A stretch of 64,000 nucleotides of DNA, taken from positions 62,001-126,000 of the forward strand of contig NZ_BMSY01000016.1 in NCBI RefSeq assembly GCF_014649395.1, given 5' to 3'. Position numbers and translations under genes: made by a program. This DNA is from Streptomyces aureoverticillatus (GTDB lineage Bacteria; Actinomycetota; Actinomycetes; Streptomycetales; Streptomycetaceae). The first letter of the stretch is position 1, and every line of letters starts with the position of its first letter. Positions 51,033-59,511 of this stretch are shown piece after piece. Below the pieces are notes generated by a model. That model was given only the letters and a program-made list of their open reading frames with translations. It made no database searches and was not told the DNA's origin.

Positions 51033-52070
51033 ATGCCACCGCTTCACATCGGCCTGCTCGGCGCGGGCGGCATCGCCCGCGCGCACCTCCCGGGCTGGCT
51101 CGAACTGGGCGCGCGGGTCAGCGTCCACACCCAGGACGGCTCCGGCGAGAAGCTCGCCGGCGAGTACGCGGAACTCGGCCACGACGTCACCGCCGTGCCC
51201 ACCCTGGACGACCTGCTCGCCGACTGCCGCGCCGTCGACATCTGCACCCCCACCCCCACCCACAGGGAACTGGCGCTCGCCGCCGTCGCCGCGGGCAAGC
51301 ACGTCGTCTGCGAGAAGCCGCTCGCGCTGACCGTGCCGGACGCCGAGGAAATCGCGGCGGCCGCCGACGCGGCGGGCGTGCGGCTCCATCCGGCGCACGT
51401 GGTGCGCTACTTCCCCGCGTACGCCGCCATGCGGGACGCCGTCGTCCGCGGCGAGCTCGGCCCGCTCGCCGTGCTGCGCTTCACGCGGGGCGGGGCGCGG
51501 CCGCAGTGGGCGCCGTGGTTCGGGGACCCCACCCAGTCCGGCGGCGTGATCATGGACCTGATGGTGCACGACATCGACATCGCCCGCTGGGTGGCGGGCG
51601 ACGTGGTGCGCGTCCACGCGCACACCCGCGGCTCCGAACGCGCCACCGGCGCACCCGCGGACGTCGTCACCGCCACGGCCGTGCTCACCCACGCCTCCGG
51701 CGCCATCAGCCATGTCAGCGGCCTGTGGGGGCTGCCCGACCAGCAGTTCCGTACGACGTTCCGGATCGCGGGGGCGGACGGGCTGCTGCGCCACGACTCC
51801 ACCGCCGTGCCCGGCTTCCGCATCACCGCCCAGGGCGTGCGCGCCGCCAACGAGGGCATCCCGTCGAGCCCGATGACGGAAAGCCCCTACCTCACCGAAC
51901 TCCGCGAGTTCGCCGCGTCCTGGGACGACGGCGCGGTCCGGCCGCGGGTGAGCGCCCGCGACGGGACAGAGGCCGTGCGGATCGCGCGGGCGGCCGTGGA
52001 GTCGAGCCGCACGGGCCGGGCCGTCGAGCTTCGGCCGCTGGGAACCGAGACCGGGGAGGCCGTGCGATGA
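51033..52070 (+). CDS. Gfo/Idh/MocA-family oxidoreductase (first of two)
   Basis: 345 residues. NAD(P)-binding GLLGAGGIARAHL at the N-terminus, CEKPLALTV near residue 92 (catalytic Lys of the family), and C-terminal DLMVHDIDIARWV with the conserved Asp/His. Such enzymes oxidise sugars or inositols. Placed 36 bases after the permease gene, and overlapping the next dehydrogenase gene by 4, it probably acts on the imported sugar. Confidence 0.92.
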   Translation: MPPLHIGLLGAGGIARAHLPGWLELGARVSVHTQDGSGEKLAGEYAELGHDVTAVPTLDDLLADCRAVDICTPTPTHRELALAAVAAGKHVVCEKPLALTVPDAEEIAAAADAAGVRLHPAHVVRYFPAYAAMRDAVVRGELGPLAVLRFTRGGARPQWAPWFGDPTQSGGVIMDLMVHDIDIARWVAGDVVRVHAHTRGSERATGAPADVVTATAVLTHASGAISHVSGLWGLPDQQFRTTFRIAGADGLLRHDSTAVPGFRITAQGVRAANEGIPSSPMTESPYLTELREFAASWDDGAVRPRVSARDGTEAVRIARAAVESSRTGRAVELRPLGTETGEAVR

Positions 52071-53077
52071 AGGTCGCCGTGCTGTCGTTCGCCCACGTCC
52101 ACGCGGCCGCCTACCTCGGCCTGCTGCGCGACATGCCGGGCGTCGAGGTCCTGGGCAGCGACCCGGACACCGGCCTCGCCGCGCCCGGCGAGACCCGCGG
52201 CCGGGCGTTCGCCGAGGAACTGGGCGTCCCGTACGCGGACACGTACGAGGAGGCCTTCGCCTGGCGGCCCGACGCGGTGATCGTCTGCTCGGAGAACTCC
52301 CGGCACCGCCCGCTGGTCGAACGCGCCGCCGCGCACGGCGTGGACGTGCTCTGCGAGAAACCCCTGGCCACGACGGTGGCGGACGGCGAGGCGATGGTCG
52401 CCGCGTGCCGGGCCGCCGGGGTGCGGCTCGCGGTGGCCTTCCCGGTGCGCTTCAGCCCGGCGTACGCGGCCGTGAAGCGGGCCGTGGCCGCCGGCGAGAC
52501 CGGCCGCGTCCTGACCGTTTCCGGCGCGAACAACGGCCACATGCCGACCCGCGCGCGCCGCTGGTTCGCCGACCCCGACCTCGCGGGCGGCGGTGCCCTG
52601 ATGGACCACACCGTCCACATCGCCGACCTCCTCGACGACCTGTTCGCCGCCCGCGCGGTGGAGGTCTACGCCCAGACCAACAACCTTCTGTACGCCGACG
52701 AGGTCGCCGCCGAGACCAGCGGCCTGGTGACCGTGGTCTACGACAACGGCACGGTCGCCACCATCGACTGCAGCTGGTCCCACCCCCGCTCCCACCCCGC
52801 CTGGGGCGGCCTGGAACTGACCCTCGTCGGCGAGCACGCCACCCTGGAAATGGACGCCTTCGACCAGAAGCTGCACGGCCACAGCGAACGCCACGGCCGT
52901 CCGCTGGAGATCCCCTTCGGCGTCGACCTCGACGCCCGCATGCTGCGCGCGTTCCTGTTCGGCCCGGAACCGGACGGCATGGACGTCGCGGACGGCGCGG
53001 GCGGCCTGCGCACCCTGCGGATCGTGGCGGCGGGGTACGAGTCGGCGCGCACGGGGGCGGCGGTGCCGGTGACCTGA
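52067..53077 (+). CDS. Gfo/Idh/MocA-family oxidoreductase (second of two)
   Basis: 336 residues. Starts MKVAVLSFAHVHAAAYLG, where the glycine-rich nucleotide loop is replaced by SFAHVHAA, a variant seen in some members. CEKPLATTV lies near residue 98 and LMDHTVHIADLL carries the conserved Asp/His. The start overlaps the previous stop (ATGA). Two different family members in one operon suggest two successive oxidation/reduction steps on the same sugar. Confidence 0.92.
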   Translation: MKVAVLSFAHVHAAAYLGLLRDMPGVEVLGSDPDTGLAAPGETRGRAFAEELGVPYADTYEEAFAWRPDAVIVCSENSRHRPLVERAAAHGVDVLCEKPLATTVADGEAMVAACRAAGVRLAVAFPVRFSPAYAAVKRAVAAGETGRVLTVSGANNGHMPTRARRWFADPDLAGGGALMDHTVHIADLLDDLFAARAVEVYAQTNNLLYADEVAAETSGLVTVVYDNGTVATIDCSWSHPRSHPAWGGLELTLVGEHATLEMDAFDQKLHGHSERHGRPLEIPFGVDLDARMLRAFLFGPEPDGMDVADGAGGLRTLRIVAAGYESARTGAAVPVT

Positions 53078-53108
53078 GCGGTCCCGGTGAAGTCGGCTGC
53101 GGTGCGGT

Positions 53109-53125
53109 GGCGCCCTGAAGGGGCG
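53109..53125. terminator. Hairpin between convergent genes
   Basis: GCGCCC (53109-53114) and GGGCGC (53120-53125), of the GCGCCCCTGAAGGGGCGC type very common downstream of Streptomyces genes. It lies between the second oxidoreductase stop and the convergent DUF1876-like gene. Confidence 0.6.
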
Positions 53126-53140
53126 CGGGGACAGGTCCTC

Positions 53141-53413
53141 TCAGTGGGTCAGTGGACGGGACTGCCGGCCGGACGCCTCGTCGATCTCGTCGTGCGCCTT
53201 GCCCATGAGCTGCGAGGCGAGATCCAGGAGCGCCCGCGCGCCCGCGATCTCCTCTCCGACCCTGAGCTGTTCCTGGTCGGAGGGGTGGCGCATGGCGTAG
53301 CCGCGCGCCTTCAGTTCGTTGCCGTCCTGGAGTCGCAGCAGGGCCGCCGCACTGGTGCGGTTGCCCTCCTCGGAGAACTCCAGCTCCACATGCCACCCGG
53401 CGAGCGTGGCCAT
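53141..53413 (-). CDS. DUF1876-like small protein
   Basis: 90 residues. WHVELEFSEEGNRTSAAALLRLQDGNELKARGYAMRHPSDQEQL followed by a helix (EIAGARALLDLASQLMGKAHDEI) is the layout of actinobacterial DUF1876 proteins, which have a dsRBD-like alpha/beta fold; function unknown. The ribosome-binding site GGAGGTGAT is a near-perfect match to the 16S rRNA tail, so it should be translated very well. Downstream of the TerD-CAP gene in the same direction (73-base gap). Confidence 0.75.
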   Translation of the reverse strand: MATLAGWHVELEFSEEGNRTSAAALLRLQDGNELKARGYAMRHPSDQEQLRVGEEIAGARALLDLASQLMGKAHDEIDEASGRQSRPLTH

Positions 53414-53486
53414 GACAGATCACCTCCGGGAGATCGTCCCCCATACCTCCAGGGTGCGCCCGAGGGGTGCCCGGACGCGAGCGCTG

Positions 53487-54830
53487 TCAGCCTCCGAAGA
53501 GCTGGGTCCAGTACGTCCCCGCCGGGCCGCCGCCCGCGAAGCCGACGCCGAGGTGGGTGAAGGCGGGCTTGAGGATGTTGGCGCGGTGGCCGGGGCTGTC
53601 CATCCAGCCCTGGACGACCTCGGCCGCCGAGCGCTGTCCGCACGCGATGTTCTCGCCGACCGTGCGGTGCGCGCTGCCCGCGGCGGCGGCGCGGTGCCAG
53701 GGTTCGCTGCCGTCCGGCGCGGTGTGGGAGTAGAAGGCGCGGGCGACCATGTCGGCGCTGTGGGCCTGGGCGGCGGCCGAAAGCCGGGGGTCGGGCGCGA
53801 GGGGGCGCAGCCCGGCCGCGGCGCGGTGGGAGTTGGTGAGCGTGAGCACGTCGGCGGTCGTGCGGGCCAGTCCCTGCTGGGAGAAGGGCTCGGCCCACAG
53901 CGCCGTCCAGAACACGTCCCCGGAGCGCGCGTCGGGGACGTGGGCCACGCCGATGTCGCCGTACGCCCGCTCCAGGACCGTCTGCCGGGACCGGTCGTCG
54001 CCCAGGCAGTAGTCGAGGAAGTCGGCCGGGGTGCGCGGGCCGGACACCAGGTGCTCGCCGATCGCCAGGTACGCGTAGCCCCCCGCGGCCACGCGCTGGT
54101 GCAGCGAGACGCCGTCCGCGCCCTCGGAGCCGAGCAGCCCCCGCGCCGCCATCCCGGCGGCGTGCGCCCGGGCGGCCTCGGTGAGCCGGGCGTCGAGCCG
54201 CACCGGCGGGGCGCCTGCGCGGGCGCGCGCGGCGTTCACCAGGGCGAGGAAGGTGTCGGTCGTCGGGGGCGGGGCGTTGACGGGAGGCGCGGCGGGGGCG
54301 GGCCAGGTGGCAGGGGGTGGCGTGGGGGAGGGCGGTGCGGGCGGCGCCGCGTCCTCGGCGACATCGATCCCGAAGTCCCGCGCCACACCGGCGAGTCCGT
54401 CCGCGTACCCCTGCCCGAGCGCGCGCAGCTTCCAGGCGGTGCCGCGGCGGTAGATCTCGGCGAGCAGCAGCACCGTCTCGTGGCTCGGGCGCGGCGGCGT
54501 GAAGCGGGCGACGGGCTCGCCTCGGGGGCCGCTGACCTGGAGGGCTATCGCGGGCAGCCGGCCGAGCGGGGTGCCGGGCTCGGCGGGGCTGACGACGACC
54601 GTGACCCGGCTCGCGCCGGTCCGCAGGCGGCGCGCGTCGACCGTGACCGTGTCGCCGCTGAGGCGGGCGCCGGACGCGGCGGGCTGGTTGTAGAAGACGA
54701 AGTCGGCGTCGCCCGCGACCTTGCCGCTGTCGCCCGTGATCAGCACGGACAGGTCGAAGGGGCCGGGCACGCGGAGCGTGAGGGCGCCGTCCGGCAGCGG
54801 CAGATTGCCGCCCGGGATCAGATCGGTCAT
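53487..54830 (-). CDS. TerD-domain protein fused to two CAP/SCP domains
   Basis: 447 residues. Residues 1-165 resemble TerD/CABP proteins (GGNLPLPDG; DFVFYNQPAASG; LAEIYRRGTAWKLRALGQGYADGLAGLA-type end), calcium-binding tellurite-resistance relatives. A Pro/Ala-rich linker (about 170-205) leads to two tandem CAP (cysteine-rich secretory/PR-1) domains: the first around 205-325 (LVNAARARAGAPPV, GEHLVSG), the second around 330-447 (TNSHRAAAGLRPL, SADMVARAFYSHTAP, GENIACG, MDSPGHRANIL). The second keeps the His/Glu pattern; the first is degenerate. No signal peptide, although CAP domains are usually exported. RBS AGGGGGCG before ATG 54830. Confidence 0.85.
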   Translation of the reverse strand: MTDLIPGGNLPLPDGALTLRVPGPFDLSVLITGDSGKVAGDADFVFYNQPAASGARLSGDTVTVDARRLRTGASRVTVVVSPAEPGTPLGRLPAIALQVSGPRGEPVARFTPPRPSHETVLLLAEIYRRGTAWKLRALGQGYADGLAGVARDFGIDVAEDAAPPAPPSPTPPPATWPAPAAPPVNAPPPTTDTFLALVNAARARAGAPPVRLDARLTEAARAHAAGMAARGLLGSEGADGVSLHQRVAAGGYAYLAIGEHLVSGPRTPADFLDYCLGDDRSRQTVLERAYGDIGVAHVPDARSGDVFWTALWAEPFSQQGLARTTADVLTLTNSHRAAAGLRPLAPDPRLSAAAQAHSADMVARAFYSHTAPDGSEPWHRAAAAGSAHRTVGENIACGQRSAAEVVQGWMDSPGHRANILKPAFTHLGVGFAGGGPAGTYWTQLFGG

Positions 54831-55144
54831 CGGCGCCCCCTGTGGGTCGGATCGGGCTGAACGTCGGATCGGGCTGTACGTCGGGTCGGGCGAGGTCCGC
54901 TCGCCGGTCGCGTGACGTCGCGTGACGTCGCGTGACGTCACGTGACTCGGAGAACGTGCAGGCCCGGCGCCTGGGTTCCCGCCGATACGGGAGGCGGATT
55001 CGGCGCCGCGCGGGCCGGTATTAGCGTGGACCTTGCGCACGGCGACCCCGAGCGCTCCGGCAAAAGTGGATGTACACGTACAAACACGTCCATGCAACAG
55101 TCGAATAACGTCAAAGCTCAAGAGGATTCCGAGGCGCCCGCCCC
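54831..55144. promoter_or_regulatory. Divergent promoter with a 10-bp repeat array
   Basis: CGTGACGTCG is repeated at 54911, 54921 and 54931 (last copy CGTGACGTCA), with flanking partial copies spanning 54908-54946. The exact 10-bp period puts each copy on the same DNA face. TAGCGT at 55022-55027 is a good -10 for the radical SAM gene, and a TGTAC-AC-GTACA inverted repeat lies at 55071-55082. No coding frame. Confidence 0.6.
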
Positions 55145-56461
55145 ATGCCCAGGCGTACGGAGCTGATCGAAGGACTCATGCAGCGGCACTCCCAGGTGCC
55201 GCGCGAGGCCGTCATCAAGGAGGACCTGCTGCGCGGCGGGATCGCCTTCGACGAGTCGGCGCTCAGCGACAGCGCCAACGAGGCCTCCGGCGACGTGAAG
55301 CCGAAGTCGTACTTCATCTTCTCCTTCGACCACGGCACCCTGCCCGAGCTGGGCGAGGCCGCCCTGCGCCGCCCGCCGGAGGAGATCGTGCTCACCGGCG
55401 GCCCCTACGAGCTGCGCCGCACGGTGGTGTCGGTGCGGGTGAACCCGTCCTCGCCGTACCGCGTGGCCGCCGACGCCGACGGCCTGCTCGGCCTCTACCT
55501 GGACGGGCAGCGCATCTCCGACGTGGGCCTGCCCCCGATGCCGGACTACTACCGGCACACGCTGGCCAACGGCAAGTCCGTCATGGAGGTCGCTCCGACC
55601 ATCCAGTGGGGTTACCTGATCTACCTCACCGTCTTCCGGGTCTGCCAGTACTTCGGCGCCAAGGAGGAGTGCCAGTACTGCGACATCAACCACAACTGGC
55701 GCCAGCACAAGGCCGCGGGCCGCCCCTACACCGGCGTCAAGCCCGTGGAGGAGGTCCTGGAGGCCCTGGAGATCATCGACAAGTACGACACCGCGAAGGC
55801 CTCCACGGCGTACACGCTGACCGGCGGCGCGGTCACCTCGCAGATCGGCGGCAAGGACGAGGCGGACTTCTACGGCCAGTACGCGAAGGCCATCGAGGAG
55901 CGCTTCCCCGGCCGCTGGATCGGCAAGGTCGTCGCCCAGGCGCTGCCCAAGGAGGACGTGCAGCGCTTCCACGACTACGGCGTGCGCATCTACCACCCCA
56001 ACTACGAGGTGTGGGACCCGTACCTGTTCGAGCGGTACTGCCCCGGCAAGGAGCGCTACGTCGGCCGGGAGGAGTGGCACCGCCGGATCCTGGACTCCGC
56101 CGAGGTGTTCGGGCCGCGCAACGTCATCCCCAACTTCGTCGCGGGCGTCGAGATGGCCGAGCCCTTCGGCTTCAAGACGGTCGACGAGGCCATCGACTCC
56201 ACCGTCGAGGGGCTGCGCTACTTCATGGCGCACGGGATCACGCCCCGGTTCACCACCTGGTGCCCGGAGCCGACGACGCCGCTCGGCAAGGCCAACCCGC
56301 TCGGCGCGCCCCTGGAGTACCACGTGCGGCTGCTCCAGGAGTACCGCGCCACGATGGAGGAGTTCGGCCTCTCCTCCCCGCCCGGCTACGGCCCCGCGGG
56401 CCCCGGCAACGCGGTCTTCTCGGTGAGCAGCTTCATGGACAGCCTTCCGGCGAAGGGTTGA
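55145..56461 (+). CDS. Radical SAM protein with atypical CX8CX2C cluster motif
   Basis: 438 residues. The [4Fe-4S] motif is C-QYFGAKEE-C-QY-C (near residues 177-189), a longer first spacer than the canonical CX3CX2C, followed by DINHNWRQ; TGGAVTSQIGG resembles the SAM-binding GGE strand. A 110-residue N-terminal domain and a C-terminal region with FTTWCPEPTTPLGKANP complete it. Substrate and reaction unknown; no RiPP precursor or peptide gene is next to it. GAGG lies ten bases before ATG 55145. The SDR and GNAT genes follow in the same direction. Confidence 0.8.
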   Translation: MPRRTELIEGLMQRHSQVPREAVIKEDLLRGGIAFDESALSDSANEASGDVKPKSYFIFSFDHGTLPELGEAALRRPPEEIVLTGGPYELRRTVVSVRVNPSSPYRVAADADGLLGLYLDGQRISDVGLPPMPDYYRHTLANGKSVMEVAPTIQWGYLIYLTVFRVCQYFGAKEECQYCDINHNWRQHKAAGRPYTGVKPVEEVLEALEIIDKYDTAKASTAYTLTGGAVTSQIGGKDEADFYGQYAKAIEERFPGRWIGKVVAQALPKEDVQRFHDYGVRIYHPNYEVWDPYLFERYCPGKERYVGREEWHRRILDSAEVFGPRNVIPNFVAGVEMAEPFGFKTVDEAIDSTVEGLRYFMAHGITPRFTTWCPEPTTPLGKANPLGAPLEYHVRLLQEYRATMEEFGLSSPPGYGPAGPGNAVFSVSSFMDSLPAKG

Positions 56462-56553
56462 GCCCGTCCGGCGCTTGAGGACGAGGCCGAAGGCCGATCA
56501 GCCCGCACGCAGTCCGACCCGAACCTGAACCCCGAGCCCCGGCCGGAGGCCCC

Positions 56554-57285
56554 ATGCACCAGCAAGTGACCGTCATCACCGGTGGCACCCGCGGCATCGG
56601 CGCCGCGATCGCCCTGCGCCTCGCGCAGGACGGCCACGACGTCGCCGTCGGCTACCGCTCCGACGAGCAGGCCGCCGACCGCACGGCGGAGGCCGTCCGC
56701 GCGGCCGGCCGCCGCTGCGTGGCGGTCCGCCTGGACACCACGGACGAGAAGGACGTGGACCGGCTCTTCGAGACGGCCGCCGCCGAACTCGGCACCGTCA
56801 CCGGCCTGGTGAACAACGCGGGCGTCAGCGGCCCCAACGGCCCCCTCGCGGAGGCCGACGCCGAGGGCATGCGCCGCGCCATCGACGTGAACGTCCTCGG
56901 CTATCTGCTCTGCGCCCGCCGCGCCGTGCGCGACATGACGCGCACCGGCGGTGGCGCGATCGTCAACATCTCCTCCGGCGCGGCCACCCTCGGCAGCCCC
57001 GGCCAGTACGTCCACTACGCCGCCACCAAGGCCGCGACGGACACCATGACCGTGGGCCTGGCCAAGGAGGTCGCCCCGCTCGGCATCCGCGTCAACTGCG
57101 TGGCCCCGGGCGTCATCTGGACCGAGTTCCACCAGGACCCCGAGCGCCCGGCGAAGCTCGCGCACACCATCCCCATGGGCCGCTCGGGCCGCCCCGACGA
57201 GATCTCCGGCGCCGTCTCCTGGCTCCTGTCGGACGACGCGTCGTACACGACGGGGGCGGTCCTGCGCGTGGCGGGAGGCATGTGA
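56554..57285 (+). CDS. Short-chain dehydrogenase/reductase
   Basis: 243 residues, classical SDR. Nucleotide motif ITGGTRGIGAAIA, NNAG motif VNNAGVSG, catalytic Ser in VNISSGAA, and YVHYAATKAA (YxxxK). Arg after the beta-2 strand (GYRSDEQ) suggests NADP. Substrate unknown. Followed four bases later by the GNAT gene. Confidence 0.93.
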   Translation: MHQQVTVITGGTRGIGAAIALRLAQDGHDVAVGYRSDEQAADRTAEAVRAAGRRCVAVRLDTTDEKDVDRLFETAAAELGTVTGLVNNAGVSGPNGPLAEADAEGMRRAIDVNVLGYLLCARRAVRDMTRTGGGAIVNISSGAATLGSPGQYVHYAATKAATDTMTVGLAKEVAPLGIRVNCVAPGVIWTEFHQDPERPAKLAHTIPMGRSGRPDEISGAVSWLLSDDASYTTGAVLRVAGGM

Positions 57286-57289
57286 GCCC

Positions 57290-57865
57290 ATGGCCGACAC
57301 GCTCTCCGAGACCGAGACCGTCCATCTGACCGGTGACACCGTCCTGCGCCCCGCGGCCCGCACCGACGCCGAGGCGCTGGCCCGCGCCTACCGGCGCAGC
57401 CGCGCCCACCTCAGCCCGTGGGAGCCGATCCGCCCGGAGTCCTTCTTCACGCCGCGGGGTCAGGAGGAGCGGCTGCGCGCCTACCAGGAGAAGAGCGAGG
57501 CCGGCCTGGAGGCGAGGTGGCTGATGTGGGACGAGGCCGCCGGCGAGGTGGCCGGCGCGCTCACCCTCTCGAACATCTCCCTCGGCCCGTTCCGCAGCGC
57601 CGTCCTCGGCTACTGGACGGACGTCACGTACGCGGGCCGCGGCCTGGCCACCGCCGCCGTGACCGCGGTGTGCGCGGTCGCCGACGAGCGGCTGCGGCTG
57701 CACCGCCTGGAGGCCGGCACCGTCCTCGACAACAGGGCGTCGCAGCGGGTGCTCGCCAAGTGCGGCTTCGAGGAGTACGGCCTCGCGCGTGACTACCTCC
57801 ACATCAACGGCGCCTGGCGCGACCACCGTCTCTTCCAGCGGATCCTCAACGACCGCGAGCCGTAG
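57290..57865 (+). CDS. GNAT-family (RimJ/RimL-like) N-acetyltransferase
   Basis: 191 residues. Transfers acetyl from acetyl-CoA. The acetyl-CoA loop is YAGRGLATAAV near residue 115; the C-terminal RVLAKCGFEEYGLARDYLHINGAWRDHRLF is typical of ribosomal-protein-type acetyltransferases. Coupled to the SDR gene (4-base gap). Ends in a bidirectional hairpin. Confidence 0.9.
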   Translation: MADTLSETETVHLTGDTVLRPAARTDAEALARAYRRSRAHLSPWEPIRPESFFTPRGQEERLRAYQEKSEAGLEARWLMWDEAAGEVAGALTLSNISLGPFRSAVLGYWTDVTYAGRGLATAAVTAVCAVADERLRLHRLEAGTVLDNRASQRVLAKCGFEEYGLARDYLHINGAWRDHRLFQRILNDREP

Positions 57866-57886
57866 GCCCTTTCGGGCCCACGGCTC
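57857..57886. terminator. Bidirectional terminator between GNAT and permease genes
   Basis: Outer stem GAGCCGT (57857-57863) with ACGGCTC (57880-57886), inner stem GGCCC (57865-57869) with GGGCC (57874-57878), loop TTTC. It overlaps the GNAT stop and lies before the convergent permease stop. Confidence 0.8.
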
Positions 57887-57914
57887 GTCCGGGCGTCCTG
57901 CCCGTCCGGGCGCC

Positions 57915-59441
57915 CTAGATGATGTCCTCCGCGATGTCCGCCTGCTCCTTGTCCGTGCCATAGGCGGACGGCGTGCTGTAGGAGCGCCGGGCCACGAACC
58001 ACCAGACGGTGGCGAGGACGAGGACGACGGCGAGGGCGATGGACGCGTAGTTCATGGTGTCGACGTTCACCGGGGACTTCTGCGGGAGGCAGAACAGGAC
58101 GGTGACGAAGGCGACCCAGCACACCGCGATCCAGCCGACGGGCTTGCTCCACCTGCCGAGGTTCCACGGGCCCGGCTGGAACCGGTCGCCCGCCCGCAGG
58201 CGCAGCAGAACCGGAATGGCGTACGCGGGCGTGATGCCGATGACGTTGATGGCGGTGACGGCGCCGTACGCGGTCGAGGAGTACAGGGACGGCAGCGCGA
58301 TGACGCCGGCGAGGCCGACCGACAGCCAGACCGCGGGGACCGGCACCTGCGTCTTGTGGCTCACCTTGCGCCACAGCGCGGAGCCGGGCAGGGCGTTGTC
58401 GCGGCTGAAGGCGAACACCATGCGGCTGGCGGCGGCAGTCTCGGCGTTGCCGCAGAACAGCTGCGCCACGATCACGATGAGCAGCAGCGCGGTCGCCCCG
58501 GACGTGCCGAGGCCGTCGATGAAGATCTGCGCGGGCGGCACGCCGGTCGCGCTCCCCTGCGTGCCCGCGTAGTCCTGGATGGCGAAGGTGAGCCCGGCGA
58601 GCAGCACGAACCCGGCGATCCAGGAGACCCAGATGGCGCGCACGATGCCGCGCGCGGCGGTCACGGACGCGTTGGAGGTCTCCTCGGAGAGGTGCGCGGA
58701 CGCGTCGTATCCGGAGAACGTGTACTGGGCGAGGAGCAGACCGATCATGCAGACGTACAGCGGGCTCGACCAGCCCGTGTCGTTGACGAACTCGCCGAAG
58801 ACGAACGACGGCGACTTGTGCGAGTCGGGCACGATCGCGAGCACACCGACGATCACCGCGACGCCCGTCAGGTGCCACCACACGGAGATGGAGTTGAGGA
58901 GGCTGACCAGGCGGACGTTGAACAGGTTGAGCAGCGCGTGCAGGAGCAGGATGCACAGGAAGATCACGAAGGTGGAGCCGGCCGTCGGCGTGAAGTCCGT
59001 GTGCATGCTCAGCAGGGCACCGCTGAACAGCGCCGCGCCGTAGTCGATGCCCGCGATCGCGCCCAGCAGGCCCAGCAGGTTCAGCCAGCCCGTGTACCAG
59101 CCCCAGCGGCGCCCGCCGAGCCGGTCCGCCATGTAGTAGAGGGCACCCGACGTCGGGTACGCGCTGGTGACCTCCGCGAGGGCCAGGCCCACGAACAGGA
59201 CCATGAGGCCGACACCCGCCCAGCCCCACATCATCACCGCGGGCCCGCCGGTGCCGAGGCCGAAGCCGTACAGCGTCATGCAGCCGGACAGGACGGATAT
59301 GACGGAGAAGCTGATGGCGAAGTTGCCGAACCCGCCCATGCGGCGGGCCAGGACGGGCTGGTAGCCGAGCTCTCTCAGCCGTTGTTCCTCGTCCGGGAGC
59401 GCTGGCGCCGGGACGGAGCTCGACACGGTGGTGCGGGACAC
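57915..59441 (-). CDS. APC-superfamily amino acid permease
   Basis: 508 residues with about 12 membrane segments. Start region LARRMGGFGNFAISFSVISVLSG and later GYDASAHLSEETSNAS are typical of the amino acid/polyamine/organocation group (GABA permease/bacterial amino acid transporter type). The frame is open upstream, but GTG 59441, with GGAGG seven bases before it, gives the expected N-terminus. The C-terminal tail is polar. A distinct substrate cannot be read from sequence. Confidence 0.9.
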   Translation of the reverse strand: MSRTTVSSSVPAPALPDEEQRLRELGYQPVLARRMGGFGNFAISFSVISVLSGCMTLYGFGLGTGGPAVMMWGWAGVGLMVLFVGLALAEVTSAYPTSGALYYMADRLGGRRWGWYTGWLNLLGLLGAIAGIDYGAALFSGALLSMHTDFTPTAGSTFVIFLCILLLHALLNLFNVRLVSLLNSISVWWHLTGVAVIVGVLAIVPDSHKSPSFVFGEFVNDTGWSSPLYVCMIGLLLAQYTFSGYDASAHLSEETSNASVTAARGIVRAIWVSWIAGFVLLAGLTFAIQDYAGTQGSATGVPPAQIFIDGLGTSGATALLLIVIVAQLFCGNAETAAASRMVFAFSRDNALPGSALWRKVSHKTQVPVPAVWLSVGLAGVIALPSLYSSTAYGAVTAINVIGITPAYAIPVLLRLRAGDRFQPGPWNLGRWSKPVGWIAVCWVAFVTVLFCLPQKSPVNVDTMNYASIALAVVLVLATVWWFVARRSYSTPSAYGTDKEQADIAEDII

Positions 59442-59511
59442 TGGTGAACCTCCGGGGATGAGCGGTGGTGCGGGGGGTGCGGTGGTGTGGGGTCTTCGGG
59501 GGGCGCGGGGA

